Below are positions 32,705-40,818 of a DNA stretch of 64,000 bases, in pieces. The translations under genes and the position numbers were made by a program. The stretch's first letter is position 1, and every line of letters starts with the position of its first letter. The notes beneath the pieces are model-generated. The model was not told the DNA's origin. It searched no databases and saw only the letters and a program-made list of their open reading frames with translations. Source of the stretch: DATKJS01 sp964551995 (GTDB taxonomy: Bacteria > Acidobacteriota > Aminicenantia > Aminicenantales > Saccharicenantaceae); the NCBI GenBank assembly GCA_964551995.1, contig CAZKFD010000005.1, forward strand, positions 62,001 to 126,000, written 5' to 3'.

Positions 32705-32733
32705 AGGATATCGCGTTCGGGGCCAAAAAGCAA
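32705..32733 (-). promoter_or_regulatory. Promoter for the sirtuin-larC-folE-metG operon
   Basis: TTGCTT, 17 bp, TATCCT on the minus strand, ending 19 bp before the ATG. Back-to-back with the MTA phosphorylase promoter starting at 32765. Confidence 0.4.
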
Positions 32734-32764
32734 AACCGCGGCGCCGTTTGCAGGGCCCGCGGGC

Positions 32765-32794
32765 TTGACTTGGCTTCGCGGAAAAGGTTATATG
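32765..32794 (+). promoter_or_regulatory. Promoter for the MTA phosphorylase operon
   Basis: TTGACT, 18 bp, TATATG on the plus strand, 16 bp before the GTG start; AGGAGG at 32801-32806 is the ribosome site. The leader is therefore only a few bases beyond the site. Confidence 0.5.
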
Positions 32795-32810
32795 ATGGCG
32801 AGGAGGATCG

Positions 32811-33704
32811 GTGGCGGGAAAGACAGAGGACCAGGACGCGGCCGCGACCATCGGCATTCTGGGAGGGACGGGACTCTACGAAATCGACGGCCTCCGCGAC
32901 ATCCGGGAGGTCGTTCTCAAGACCCCATTCGGAGCCCCTTCGGACCCTTACGTCGTCGGGGACCTCAAAGGCAAACGCGTGGCCTTCCTGAGCCGGCACG
33001 GCCGCGGCCACCGTCTTCTCCCGGCGGAGGTCAATTACCGGGCTAACATCTACGGCTTCAAGAAGCTCGGCGTCGAGCGTGTCATCTCGGTGAATTCCGT
33101 CGGCTCTCTCAAGACCGAGATCCGCCCCCGCGACATCGTCCTCGCCGACCAGTTCGTCGACCGGACGCGGCGTCCCTGCACGTTCTTCGGCGGCGGGCTC
33201 GTGGCCCATATCAGCTTCGACCGCCCCGTCTGCCCCGAGCTGTCCCGGGCGGTCTTCGACGCCGCCGCGGGCCTGGGCCTGCCAGTCCACGCTTCCGGGA
33301 CCTACATGTGCATTGAGGGCCCGGCGTTCTCGAGCCAAGCCGAGTCCATGCTCTATAGGTCGTGGGGCTGCGACGTCATCGGCATGACCGGGGCCACAGA
33401 GGCCAAGCTCTGCCGCGAGGCCGAGATCTGCTACGCGACCATGAACCTCGTCACCGATTACGACGCCTGGCACGCCGAAGAGGCAGCGGTGTCCGTCGAA
33501 CTCATCCTCCAGAACCTGCGGCATAACATCGGGAACGCCAAGGCCGTCATCAAGAGGGCGGTCGCCGCCCTCGGCCCGGAGCGGAGCGACGCCTGCGGCT
33601 GCGGCCGGGCCCTCGAGAATACGCTCGTGACATCGCCCGAGCTTGTTCCCGCTGAGACTCGGCATCGGCTCGGGCTTCTTGTCGATAAATATCTCAGACC
33701 GTGA
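32811..33704 (+). CDS. mtnP: S-methyl-5'-thioadenosine phosphorylase
   Basis: Phosphorolyses methylthioadenosine to adenine and 5-methylthioribose 1-phosphate in methionine salvage. 297 residues, GTG start with AGGAGG 4 bp upstream. Motifs: I-G-I-L-G-G-T-G-L-Y near 14-23, S-R-H-G-R-G-H-R-L-L-P, phosphate/substrate residues in Y-M-C-I-E-G-P-A-F-S-S-Q-A-E-S, and G-M-T-G-A-T-E-A-K-L-C-R-E-A-E. The Thr after the G-G-T-G and the A-E-S segment fit MTA phosphorylase rather than purine nucleoside phosphorylase. First gene of an operon with a PfkB kinase and tryptophanase. Confidence 0.92.
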   Translation: MAGKTEDQDAAATIGILGGTGLYEIDGLRDIREVVLKTPFGAPSDPYVVGDLKGKRVAFLSRHGRGHRLLPAEVNYRANIYGFKKLGVERVISVNSVGSLKTEIRPRDIVLADQFVDRTRRPCTFFGGGLVAHISFDRPVCPELSRAVFDAAAGLGLPVHASGTYMCIEGPAFSSQAESMLYRSWGCDVIGMTGATEAKLCREAEICYATMNLVTDYDAWHAEEAAVSVELILQNLRHNIGNAKAVIKRAVAALGPERSDACGCGRALENTLVTSPELVPAETRHRLGLLVDKYLRP

Positions 33705-33718
33705 ACGCCGAGGCGCCC

Positions 33719-34618
33719 ATGAGCCTAGTCATCGTCGGTTCCGTCGCCTTCGATACCGTCGAAACCTCCTTCGGCCGCCGCGAAAAGATCGTGGGTGGGT
33801 CGGGGACCTACTGCTCCCTGGCGGCGAGCTACTTCACGCGCCCGAAGGTCGTCGGCGTCATCGGTCGCGATTTCCCGAAAAAAACGCTGGCCCTGCTGAG
33901 GTCCCGCCGGGTGGACCTCCTCGGGCTCCGGATCAGGCCCGGGAAAACTTTTCATTGGGAGGGGCGCTACGGGGAGGACCCGAACGTCCGGACGACAGTC
34001 CGGACCGAGCTCAACGTCTTCAGGGACTTCCGGCCCGAGATCCCTGCCGCTTACGCGAAGGCCGACATCGTCTACCTGGCCAACATCGACCCCGACGTCC
34101 ATGGATTCATTCTGCGGCAGTTCGGGACGCCGAAGGCCGTGGCCATGGACACGATCCGCTACTGGATCGAAACAAAGCGGGATGCGCTCGTCCGCGAGCT
34201 GGGCCGGGTCGACATCTTCTTCGCCAACGACGAGGAAGCGCGCCTTCTCTCCGGCGACTCCAACCTCATCGCGGCCGGGAAGACCCTGCTCGGGTTCGGC
34301 CCGGCGCTCGTGGTCCTGAAAAAGGGGGAGCACGGAGCCATCATCTTCGGCCGGGAGTTCATTTTCGGCGTCCTGGCACACCCCCATGCCCGGGTCGTCG
34401 ATCCGACCGGGGCCGGTGACGCATTCGCCGGAGGCTTCCTTGGATACCTCGACAAGGCCGGGAGCTTCGCCCGTCGGGAGGTCCGGCGGGCCGCGGTCTA
34501 TGGCAGCGTCCTGGCGTCCTACGCCATCGAGGACTTCGGTATCGGCCGTTTCTTGACGCTCGACCGGGCGGCAATCGAGTGCCGCTTCCGGGAGTTCAGG
34601 AAGCTCGTCTCATTTTGA
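33719..34618 (+). CDS. PfkB-family sugar / nucleoside kinase
   Basis: 299 residues. Start at the ATG with GAGG 5 bp upstream; the GTG at 33701 that overlaps the mtnP stop has no ribosome site. N-terminal G-G-S-G-T-Y-C-S-L-A-A (26-36) is the PfkB substrate-lid glycine motif; D-P-T-G-A-G-D (228-234) is the anion hole with catalytic Asp234. Substrate is unknown. Adenosine, ribose or a methylthioribose-derived sugar are reasonable guesses from the mtnP neighbour, but MTA phosphorylase already yields a phosphorylated sugar, so a classic MTR kinase would be redundant. Confidence 0.88.
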   Translation: MSLVIVGSVAFDTVETSFGRREKIVGGSGTYCSLAASYFTRPKVVGVIGRDFPKKTLALLRSRRVDLLGLRIRPGKTFHWEGRYGEDPNVRTTVRTELNVFRDFRPEIPAAYAKADIVYLANIDPDVHGFILRQFGTPKAVAMDTIRYWIETKRDALVRELGRVDIFFANDEEARLLSGDSNLIAAGKTLLGFGPALVVLKKGEHGAIIFGREFIFGVLAHPHARVVDPTGAGDAFAGGFLGYLDKAGSFARREVRRAAVYGSVLASYAIEDFGIGRFLTLDRAAIECRFREFRKLVSF

Positions 34619-34661
34619 CGGATGCCCGGCCCGGGAGACCGGAGGGGAGAGGGAGGGTGGC

Positions 34662-36044
34662 ATGGCTGATCTCAAAATGCCGCTGGAACCGTTCCGGATC
34701 AAGGTCGTCGAGCCGATCCGCTCCATCCCGCGCCGGGAGCGGGAAGCCATCCTGGAGCAAGCTGGATTCAACCTGTTCGCCGTCCCGGCTGAGAAAGTCG
34801 CCATCGACCTGCTCACCGACTCCGGGACCTCGGCCATGAGCGACGATCAGTGGGCCGGCCTGATGACGGGGGACGAGTCCTACGCCGGGGCCCGGAACTT
34901 CTACCACCTGGAGAAGGCCGTCCAGGCGATCTTCGGCTTCACCCACGTGATCCCCACTCACCAGGGCCGGGCCGCGGAACGGATCCTGTTCGGGGCCACG
35001 GTCGACAATGGGGACATCGTCCCCAACAACATCCATTTCGACACCACCCGGGCCAATATCGAGTTCCGGGAGGGCCGGGCTGTCAACCTGGCCTCCCGCG
35101 CGGCCTACGACCCGGACTCCGGCCTGCCGTTCAAGGGCGATATGGACGTCGCCGCGCTGAAGAAGCTGATCGAAGCGAAGGGGGCGCGGCGTATTCCCCT
35201 GGTCTTGATGACCGTGACCAACAACAGTGGCGGCGGACAGCCCGTCTCGCTCAAGAACATCAAGGAGGTCAGCCAGGTCTGTGCCCACTATGAGATTCCG
35301 CTCTTTCTGGACGCCTGCCGGTTCGCCGAGAACGCTTATTTCATCAAGTCCCGCGAGAAGGGGTACGCGAAGAAGAGCGTCCTCGAGATCTCTCAGGAGA
35401 TGTTCTCCTACGCCGACGGGGCCACGATGAGCGGAAAGAAGGCCGCCCTGGTCAACATCGGGGGCTTCGTCACGCTCGACGACGACGGGCTGGCCGAGAA
35501 GATTAAGAACCTCCTCATTATCAGCGAAGGCTTTACGACTTACGGGGGCCTGGCCGGCCGGGACCTGGAGGCCATGGCCCGGGGGCTCGCCGAGGGGCTC
35601 AACGAGGAGTACCTGGAGCATCGCATTTCTCAGGTCGCCTACCTGGGCGGGCTGCTGGACGCGGCCGGGATTCCGGTTTTCAAACCCTTCGGCGGGCACG
35701 CCGTCTATGTTCTGGCCGACCGCTTCCTGCCGCACATCCCCAGGACGCAATATCCGGCCTGGGCCCTGACGGTCGCCCTTTATCGGGAGTTCGGGATCCG
35801 GGCCACCGAGATCGGGGGGGTCATGTTCGGGGAGAAGACGGGGGCGCGGAAGAAAGAAGTCTTCCCCGAGCTCGAAATGGTCCGGCTGGCTCTTCCCCGG
35901 AGGGTCTACACGGCCTCGCACGTGCAGTTCGTAGCCGACGCTCTCGTCGAGCTCTTCAAGAACCGCGACAAGATCCGCGGCCTGCGGATCGTCCGGGAAC
36001 CGCCCTTCCTCCGCCACTTCACCGCCCGCCTCGAAGAGATCTAA
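34662..36044 (+). CDS. tnaA: Tryptophanase (beta-eliminating lyase family)
   Basis: PLP enzyme splitting tryptophan to indole, pyruvate and ammonia. 460 residues, between TPL (456) and TnaA (471). Family marks: P-F-R-I-K-V-V-E-P-I near the start, D-L-L-T-D-S-G-T-S-A-M-S, PLP lysine Lys260 in M-S-G-K-K, G-G-L-A-G-R-D-L-E-A-M-A. Two positions separate the branches: tyrosine phenol-lyase has Thr124 and Arg381, tryptophanase Asp133 and Ile396. Here they are Asp127 (F-D-T-T) and Ile384 (T-E-I-G), so tryptophanase is favoured, although the body of the protein reads TPL-like (S-G-K-K-x-x-L-V-N-I-G-G-F). No tnaC-type leader fits in the 43-bp gap upstream. Confidence 0.85.
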   Translation: MADLKMPLEPFRIKVVEPIRSIPRREREAILEQAGFNLFAVPAEKVAIDLLTDSGTSAMSDDQWAGLMTGDESYAGARNFYHLEKAVQAIFGFTHVIPTHQGRAAERILFGATVDNGDIVPNNIHFDTTRANIEFREGRAVNLASRAAYDPDSGLPFKGDMDVAALKKLIEAKGARRIPLVLMTVTNNSGGGQPVSLKNIKEVSQVCAHYEIPLFLDACRFAENAYFIKSREKGYAKKSVLEISQEMFSYADGATMSGKKAALVNIGGFVTLDDDGLAEKIKNLLIISEGFTTYGGLAGRDLEAMARGLAEGLNEEYLEHRISQVAYLGGLLDAAGIPVFKPFGGHAVYVLADRFLPHIPRTQYPAWALTVALYREFGIRATEIGGVMFGEKTGARKKEVFPELEMVRLALPRRVYTASHVQFVADALVELFKNRDKIRGLRIVREPPFLRHFTARLEEI

Positions 36045-36048
36045 GAGA

Positions 36049-36329
36049 GGCCCGGCAGGAAGGGGCGATGCGACCATCGTCCGGGTTTAGCCTGTCCGAT
36101 GCGTTTTTCGAGGGAATCCGCTAGAGAGGCCTTGTCTTTAGGGGACGGCGAGGATGTCTGAGTAAGATCCATCGAGGTCCAGCGAACCGGAAAAGACGGG
36201 AAGTTGAAATCCCGTTTTTGAAGCGCAGAGAAGGGCCTGCGCTGCCGAGCGAGTTCCGCAGACGCCGAGAAATAACGCTTCGGAAGGCGTAAAGAACTTG
36301 GATAGGGAGCGAGGCTTTTCTGCCGGGCC
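36049..36329. repeat. 281-bp intergenic element bounded by 10-bp inverted repeats
   Basis: GGCCCGGCAG at the left end and its exact reverse complement CTGCCGGGCC at the right end enclose a region of about 57% G+C by hand count, lower than the genes around it. Inside are a terminator-like hairpin (ACGGG / CCCGT with A4 before and T5 after, 36191-36219) and a perfect 7-bp stem AGCGCAG / CTGCGCT (36222-36243). It begins 4 bases after the tnaA stop and ends 7 bases before the stop of the convergent lipoprotein gene. A 96-codon minus-strand frame spans it but resembles no family I know. Candidates: MITE-like repeat, structured RNA or bidirectional terminator. No target-site duplication is obvious. 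Confidence 0.5.
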
Positions 36330-36336
36330 ACTTATT

Positions 36337-37068
36337 TTAGAACCGGGCGCGGTCGCTGGAGCCGACCCTGAGGTCCAGGCTTCCGATTCCGGCGCTGATG
36401 CTGACGTCGATGGTCACGTCGCTCCGGCCGTAAGCGTCGTTCGTGTAGACGCCGTGATCCTTCGTCAGGCCCCGCGTATTGACGGACCCGATGCCGCCGT
36501 CCACGCGCACCCGGACGCCGACTTCGGAGGGGAGATAGATCGTGCCGCTGCCGACGCCGCCGTCGACCTTGACCCTGAAGCTCCTGGGTCTCGGGCCCTG
36601 GAGGTCCAGCCTCATCTCGCCGACCCCCATGTTGACGTCGAGGCCGGTGAGGTCCACGTCCCGGAGATCGAGCTGGCTCTCCCCGGCGCCGAGGTCAACC
36701 CGGAGGTCGATGGGGACGGAACGGCTCAGGCTGAGCTCCCATTCATTTCGCACCCGGCCGAAATGAATGCCGCTCGAACGCCTCGCGCCCACCTTGAGAT
36801 ATCCCTTGTCCCCGGACACCCTATAATCAACCTCGGGCCTGAGACGGGCCCGGTTGTACCGGAAAGAAGCCTCGAGGAGCGCGCCCTGGTCGGAGCCTTT
36901 CAGGCGGAGTTCTCCGGCGCCCATGCGCAGATCGACCCGGGCCGTCTTCGCGCCCTCAGCAGCCACCGTGTGCCTGTCCGTGCACGTTTCTATGGGCTCG
37001 TCGCAGGCGACGGACAGGCCGACGAGGAGCAGAGGGATGATCAACAGGGGAAAGCGAGCGATTTTCAT
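36337..37068 (-). CDS. Toast-rack (DUF2154/DUF4097-like) lipoprotein
   Basis: 243 residues. Lipoprotein signal with L-S-V-A-C (Cys22). The remainder is a repetitive beta-solenoid-like series in which glycine turns recur about every 20-25 residues: R-M-G-A-G-E-L-R-L, D-L-G-A-G-E-S-Q-L-D-L, N-M-G-V-G-E-M-R-L-D-L, D-G-G-V-G-S-G-T-I, D-G-G-I-G-S-V-N, S-A-G-I-G-S-L-D-L. This is typical of toast-rack domains found in LiaF-type and adhesin-like envelope proteins; a stress-sensing role is only an analogy. GGGAGG precedes the ATG. Confidence 0.75.
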   Translation of the reverse strand: MKIARFPLLIIPLLLVGLSVACDEPIETCTDRHTVAAEGAKTARVDLRMGAGELRLKGSDQGALLEASFRYNRARLRPEVDYRVSGDKGYLKVGARRSSGIHFGRVRNEWELSLSRSVPIDLRVDLGAGESQLDLRDVDLTGLDVNMGVGEMRLDLQGPRPRSFRVKVDGGVGSGTIYLPSEVGVRVRVDGGIGSVNTRGLTKDHGVYTNDAYGRSDVTIDVSISAGIGSLDLRVGSSDRARF

Positions 37069-37091
37069 ATCATAACCTCCCGGATCGTCGT

Positions 37092-37110
37092 TCTTCGTTA
37101 TATACGAAGA
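37092..37110. promoter_or_regulatory. Perfect 7-bp dyad over the -10 region of the toast-rack gene
   Basis: TCTTCGT, 5 bp TATAT, ACGAAGA. On the minus strand the centre reads TATATAAC, the only plausible -10 element before the ATG at 37068. A dyad centred on a -10 is a typical repressor operator layout, though it could also fold as an RNA hairpin. Confidence 0.45.
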
Positions 37111-37216
37111 TAGAGCGGAAGGAGTTCCCTTCGCTCCGGGAGGCTCCGGGCCTTTTCCGGGCTTCCAGCGCCCCTCCCCGGGCGTTTTCCGCCGGGCGGC
37201 CGCGCCGGCGCTGGTC

Positions 37217-40200
37217 CTACTTCTTCACGGCCTCTCCAGGGAGCGGGTGCCTGTAGACGGGAAACGGCGGACGGACGAACTTCTGCGGTGGGTGCTTGGC
37301 CAGCAGGTCGAGAACCTCCTGGACGGCCCGCTCGAGCTGGGGGTCGTGCCCCTCGCGCACCAGCTTCGGGTCCTGCTCGACCTCGATGTCGGGCGCCACG
37401 CCGTGGTTTTCGACTTCCCACTCCCCGTTGAGGCCGTAGATCGCCCAGCGCGGGGCCGTGATCGTGCCGCCATCCATCAGCACTGGGTAGTTCCCGATGC
37501 CGACTAAGCCGCCCCATGTCCGGACGCCGACGAGCGGGCCGATGCCGGCCTTGCGGAAGTACCACGGCATCGCGTCGCCCCCTGAGCCGGCGAACTGGTT
37601 GATGATCATCACCTTGGGCCCGTAGATCGACTCCACGGGCTCAGTGTAGTCCTCGCCCTCCCGCGTGGCCACGCGGCTCATGGGCGGGCGGCGCAGGCAA
37701 TCGATGATGTAATCGGCTAGGTCGCCGCCGTGGTTGAAGCGCTCGTCGATGACGGCCGCCTCCTTGCCGACCTGGGCGAAGAAGTAGCGGTTGAAGCTCG
37801 TGTACCCGCCGTAGGCCGTGTCGGGGAGGTGAACGTAGGCCACGCGGCCTCCGGAGAGCTGGTCCACCTTCTTGCGGTTCTCCTCGATCCAGGCCAGGTG
37901 GCGCAAGGTGCGCTCACTCGCGACGGGCACGACCGTGACCTCGCGGGCGCCCTTTCCATCGGGCGTCGGCCCGACCCTGATCGCGATCTGCTTGCCCGCG
38001 GTCTCGAGGAAGAAGCTGAAGACATTGTCCGTGCCGCGGAGCTCCCGGCCGTTCACGGACAGCAGGTACTCGCCCGCCTTAACGTTGACCCCGGGCTGGG
38101 TGAGCGGGGCCCGGAGGCGAGGATTCCAGTTCTCGCCGTCATATACCTTGGCGAAGCGGTAGCGGCCGTTTTCGATCGCGTAGTCGGCCCCGAGCAACCC
38201 CACCCGGACCACGTCGACCTTCGGCTCGGCGCCCCCGCGAACGAACATGTGGCCGACGGAAATGTTGCCCGTCATCTCTTCGAAGAGGGCCGTGAGGTCG
38301 TCGCGGCTGGCGATGCCGTCCAGGTACGGCTCGTAGGCCTTCTCCGCCGCCGCGAGATCGAGACCATGGAAATGGGGGTCATAGAAAAAGTCCCGCTGGA
38401 TGCGCCAGGCTTCGTGGTACATCTGGCGCCATTCGGCGCGCGGGTCCACGTACACTTTCAGGTCCTCGAGCGCGAGCGCGCCCTCGCCAGGCTTGGCGGG
38501 TCTCTCGGAGGGCGCGATGCACCAATTTTCTCCGCTCCGGTAGAGCATTTTCTCGCCGTTCGCCGAGAGAGCGAAAGCCGAGACCCCGTCCACGAGGCGC
38601 TCAGGCCTGCGCTTCTCAAGGTCGAACCTCGAGATCTCGAGCCCTCCCGGTTCCTCCTGCTCCATCCCGAGGGACGGACCGGCGACAAGGAAGAGCTGGC
38701 CGGCCTTGCCCGCGGCGAGGCCAAGGTAGTTCTTTGCGGGAATGGGCAGGGCCACGATGCGCTGGCCCAACCCCTCGAAATCGATGGCGACGTCGGCCGG
38801 CTTGGCTTTCGCTTCCGCCCCCGGCTTTTCCTCTGCGGGCTTCTTCGGCGCGGGCCGGGACGGCGTCTCGCCGCCCGCCTTTTCGGGCTCCGTCACTTTC
38901 TCGTCATCGCTTTCGGGCGGGATGGGGGAGGGGAGGTCTTTGCGCAGCACGGCGGCGTAGACGCTGCGGGTGACGGCGTGGCCGATGCCCGTCATATCGA
39001 GCCAGCCCGCGGCCAACCCCATGTTCGTGCTGGCGGTGAAGAAGAGATATTTGCCGCTCTTGTCGAAGACGGGGCTGAGCGCGTCGCTCATACCGTCGGT
39101 GACCTGGGTGGCCTTGCCGGCGGCGAACGAGTAGACGAAGACCGCGTGGAGCTGGCTCGGTAGCTGCTTGGTGTAGGCCAGCCAGCGGCTGTCGGGCGAC
39201 CAGGCGGCGTCGAACCTTTGCGTCGGCGAATCGTAGCGGTCGGTGTCGACCTTGACCGGTGTCGGTTTCTCGAGATCCACGACCCAAAGGTTCAGGCGCT
39301 TGTCGCTATAGGCGATCTTCTTGCTGTCTGGCGACCAAGTCGGATTATAGAAAAACGACGGCGGCTCGCCGAGGGAGATCGTGCGAGCTTCCCCGAGCCC
39401 GTCCTGGCTGCGAAGCTCCAGCGCATATTCGCCTGAAGCGTCCGAGAAGAAGGCGATCCACCTGCCGTCAGGCGACCAGGCCGGGTCCCGTTCCGCCGCG
39501 CCCGGGGTATTCGTGATGTCCCGGATGCTGCCTTTCTCGGCGGGCACGGTCAGAATCTCTCCGTGGGCCTCGAAGACGGCGCGCTGGCCGGTCGGCGAGA
39601 TGCCGGCATTGACGATGTCTGAGGCCGGGTTGAGCTTCAGGAAGTGCGGGCGGACTTGAGGCATATCGGCCGCGAGCCGGATCTCGACGGTGCGGTCCTC
39701 GCCCTTCGCCACGTCGTAGACGTGAAGCGATCCGAACTGGTCATAGACGATCGCCCCCGCGCCGGCCGAGGCCGAGTCGATATCGAGGCCGTTGTTGGCG
39801 AGCACCGGTTTCACCTGGCGCGTCGCGATGTCGTAGGCGAAGAGCGCCGCCGGGCCGCTGCGGTCGGACAGGAAATAGATCGTGCCGCCGACCCACATGG
39901 GGTTGCGGTCGTTGGAGTTGGCGGCCTGCGGGATCTTCACGATGCTCGAGTCGGCGAGGTCGGCGATCCAGATCGTCTTGGTCTGGCCGCCGCGGTAAGA
40001 CTTCCACGCCGGCTCCCATTGAAAGTTCGGCTCGTAGGCGAGATGGGTTCCGTCCGGCGAGTACGAGGCCTCTTGGACCCGCGGCAGCGGCACCTCCGTG
40101 GGGAAACCGCCCTCGACCGGCACGCTGAACATCTGCTCGGGGTCGGCGTAGCTCGCCCGGCCGGAAAGGAAGGCGACCCGGCGGCCGTCGGGCGTCCATC

Positions 40201-40549
40201 CCAGAGCCACATCCGGCTCCGGGTGGTAGGTGAGACGGCGCGGTTCGCCCCCGGCGGCGGCGACGACGTAGACGTCAAGGTTGCCGTCGTAGTTGCCGGT
40301 GTAGGCGACCATCGCGCCGTCGGGAGAGAAGATCGGCCCGGACAGCCGGCCGGTGCCGGTGACCAGGCGGCGGGCCTCGCCGCCCTCGCGGGCGACGATC
40401 CAGATCTCTCCGCCGTAGCTGAATACGATCTGGGTCCGGCTGATACTCGGCGACCGCAGCAGCAACGGCTTGGCCGCGGGAGCGGCCAGACTGTCGGCCG
40501 CCGCGGCCACGCTCAAGGCAAGGAAAAGAACGATGACATTTCGCTTCAT
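37217..40549 (-). CDS. Exported tricorn protease homologue (beta-propellers, PDZ, S41 core)
   Basis: 1110 residues, starting at M-K-R-N-V-I-V-L-F-L-A-L-S after AAGGAGG; the signal peptide (cleavage near S-L-A-A-P) means it acts outside the cytoplasm, unlike archaeal tricorn. Order: six- and seven-bladed TolB/WD-like propellers (repeated S-P-D-G or S-P-D-S-K-K-I-A-Y units, 35-700), an acidic Pro/Lys/Glu-rich insert near 590-620, core-1, PDZ (about 840-930), core-2. By alignment to tricorn, His767 (V-G-H-M-F-V), nucleophile Ser989 (A-G-S-G-G-D) and Glu1047 (V-E-N-H-G-V-A-P) match His746, Ser965, Glu1023 with nearly identical spacing. Likely degrades peptides to di/tripeptides in the periplasm. 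Confidence 0.92.
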   Translation of the reverse strand: MKRNVIVLFLALSVAAAADSLAAPAAKPLLLRSPSISRTQIVFSYGGEIWIVAREGGEARRLVTGTGRLSGPIFSPDGAMVAYTGNYDGNLDVYVVAAAGGEPRRLTYHPEPDVALGWTPDGRRVAFLSGRASYADPEQMFSVPVEGGFPTEVPLPRVQEASYSPDGTHLAYEPNFQWEPAWKSYRGGQTKTIWIADLADSSIVKIPQAANSNDRNPMWVGGTIYFLSDRSGPAALFAYDIATRQVKPVLANNGLDIDSASAGAGAIVYDQFGSLHVYDVAKGEDRTVEIRLAADMPQVRPHFLKLNPASDIVNAGISPTGQRAVFEAHGEILTVPAEKGSIRDITNTPGAAERDPAWSPDGRWIAFFSDASGEYALELRSQDGLGEARTISLGEPPSFFYNPTWSPDSKKIAYSDKRLNLWVVDLEKPTPVKVDTDRYDSPTQRFDAAWSPDSRWLAYTKQLPSQLHAVFVYSFAAGKATQVTDGMSDALSPVFDKSGKYLFFTASTNMGLAAGWLDMTGIGHAVTRSVYAAVLRKDLPSPIPPESDDEKVTEPEKAGGETPSRPAPKKPAEEKPGAEAKAKPADVAIDFEGLGQRIVALPIPAKNYLGLAAGKAGQLFLVAGPSLGMEQEEPGGLEISRFDLEKRRPERLVDGVSAFALSANGEKMLYRSGENWCIAPSERPAKPGEGALALEDLKVYVDPRAEWRQMYHEAWRIQRDFFYDPHFHGLDLAAAEKAYEPYLDGIASRDDLTALFEEMTGNISVGHMFVRGGAEPKVDVVRVGLLGADYAIENGRYRFAKVYDGENWNPRLRAPLTQPGVNVKAGEYLLSVNGRELRGTDNVFSFFLETAGKQIAIRVGPTPDGKGAREVTVVPVASERTLRHLAWIEENRKKVDQLSGGRVAYVHLPDTAYGGYTSFNRYFFAQVGKEAAVIDERFNHGGDLADYIIDCLRRPPMSRVATREGEDYTEPVESIYGPKVMIINQFAGSGGDAMPWYFRKAGIGPLVGVRTWGGLVGIGNYPVLMDGGTITAPRWAIYGLNGEWEVENHGVAPDIEVEQDPKLVREGHDPQLERAVQEVLDLLAKHPPQKFVRPPFPVYRHPLPGEAVKK

Positions 40550-40635
40550 GATATCCTCCTTGTTGGGGCGGGGGATTGCTTTCCGTGCCGGACTTTCTTT
40601 ATGCAAGCACGCATGGGGCTTTCCATTAGGGCGGA

Positions 40636-40665
40636 ATGATATCCCCGGCCGCAGACGCATGTCAA
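40636..40665 (-). promoter_or_regulatory. Promoter for the tricorn protease gene
   Basis: TTGACA, 18 bp, TATCAT on the minus strand; consensus -35 and a 5/6 -10. The leader to the ATG is about 80 bases. Confidence 0.65.
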
Positions 40666-40759
40666 TGACGGATGTGCCGCGGCCCGGCGGCGGGCTCACG
40701 TGCCATTCCCTCGTCCGTCGAAGGCGCTGCAGCCGCGCAATAGGGTCTCCCGCCGCGTT

Positions 40760-40789
40760 TTGACAAGAGGCCGGATTCTCTGGTAAAAA
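40760..40789 (+). promoter_or_regulatory. Promoter for the GtaA-like gene
   Basis: TTGACA, 18 bp, TAAAAA on the plus strand, then GGATGGAGGG ahead of the ATG. Together with the leftward promoter it accounts for the whole 269-bp divergent gap; nothing else was seen in it. Confidence 0.55.
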
Positions 40790-40818
40790 TCCCGTCATCC
40801 CCAGGATGGAGGGCTCAC

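Noticed and set aside
36041..36331. 96-codon minus-strand frame across the inverted-repeat element as a protein gene
   Set aside because: No ribosome site before its start, no family resemblance, and it coincides with hairpins and repeat ends; better treated as part of a non-coding element unless conservation shows otherwise.
37730..39163. 477-codon plus-strand frame opposite the tricorn gene
   Set aside because: Opposite strand of a catalytically complete protease; no homology or start signal.
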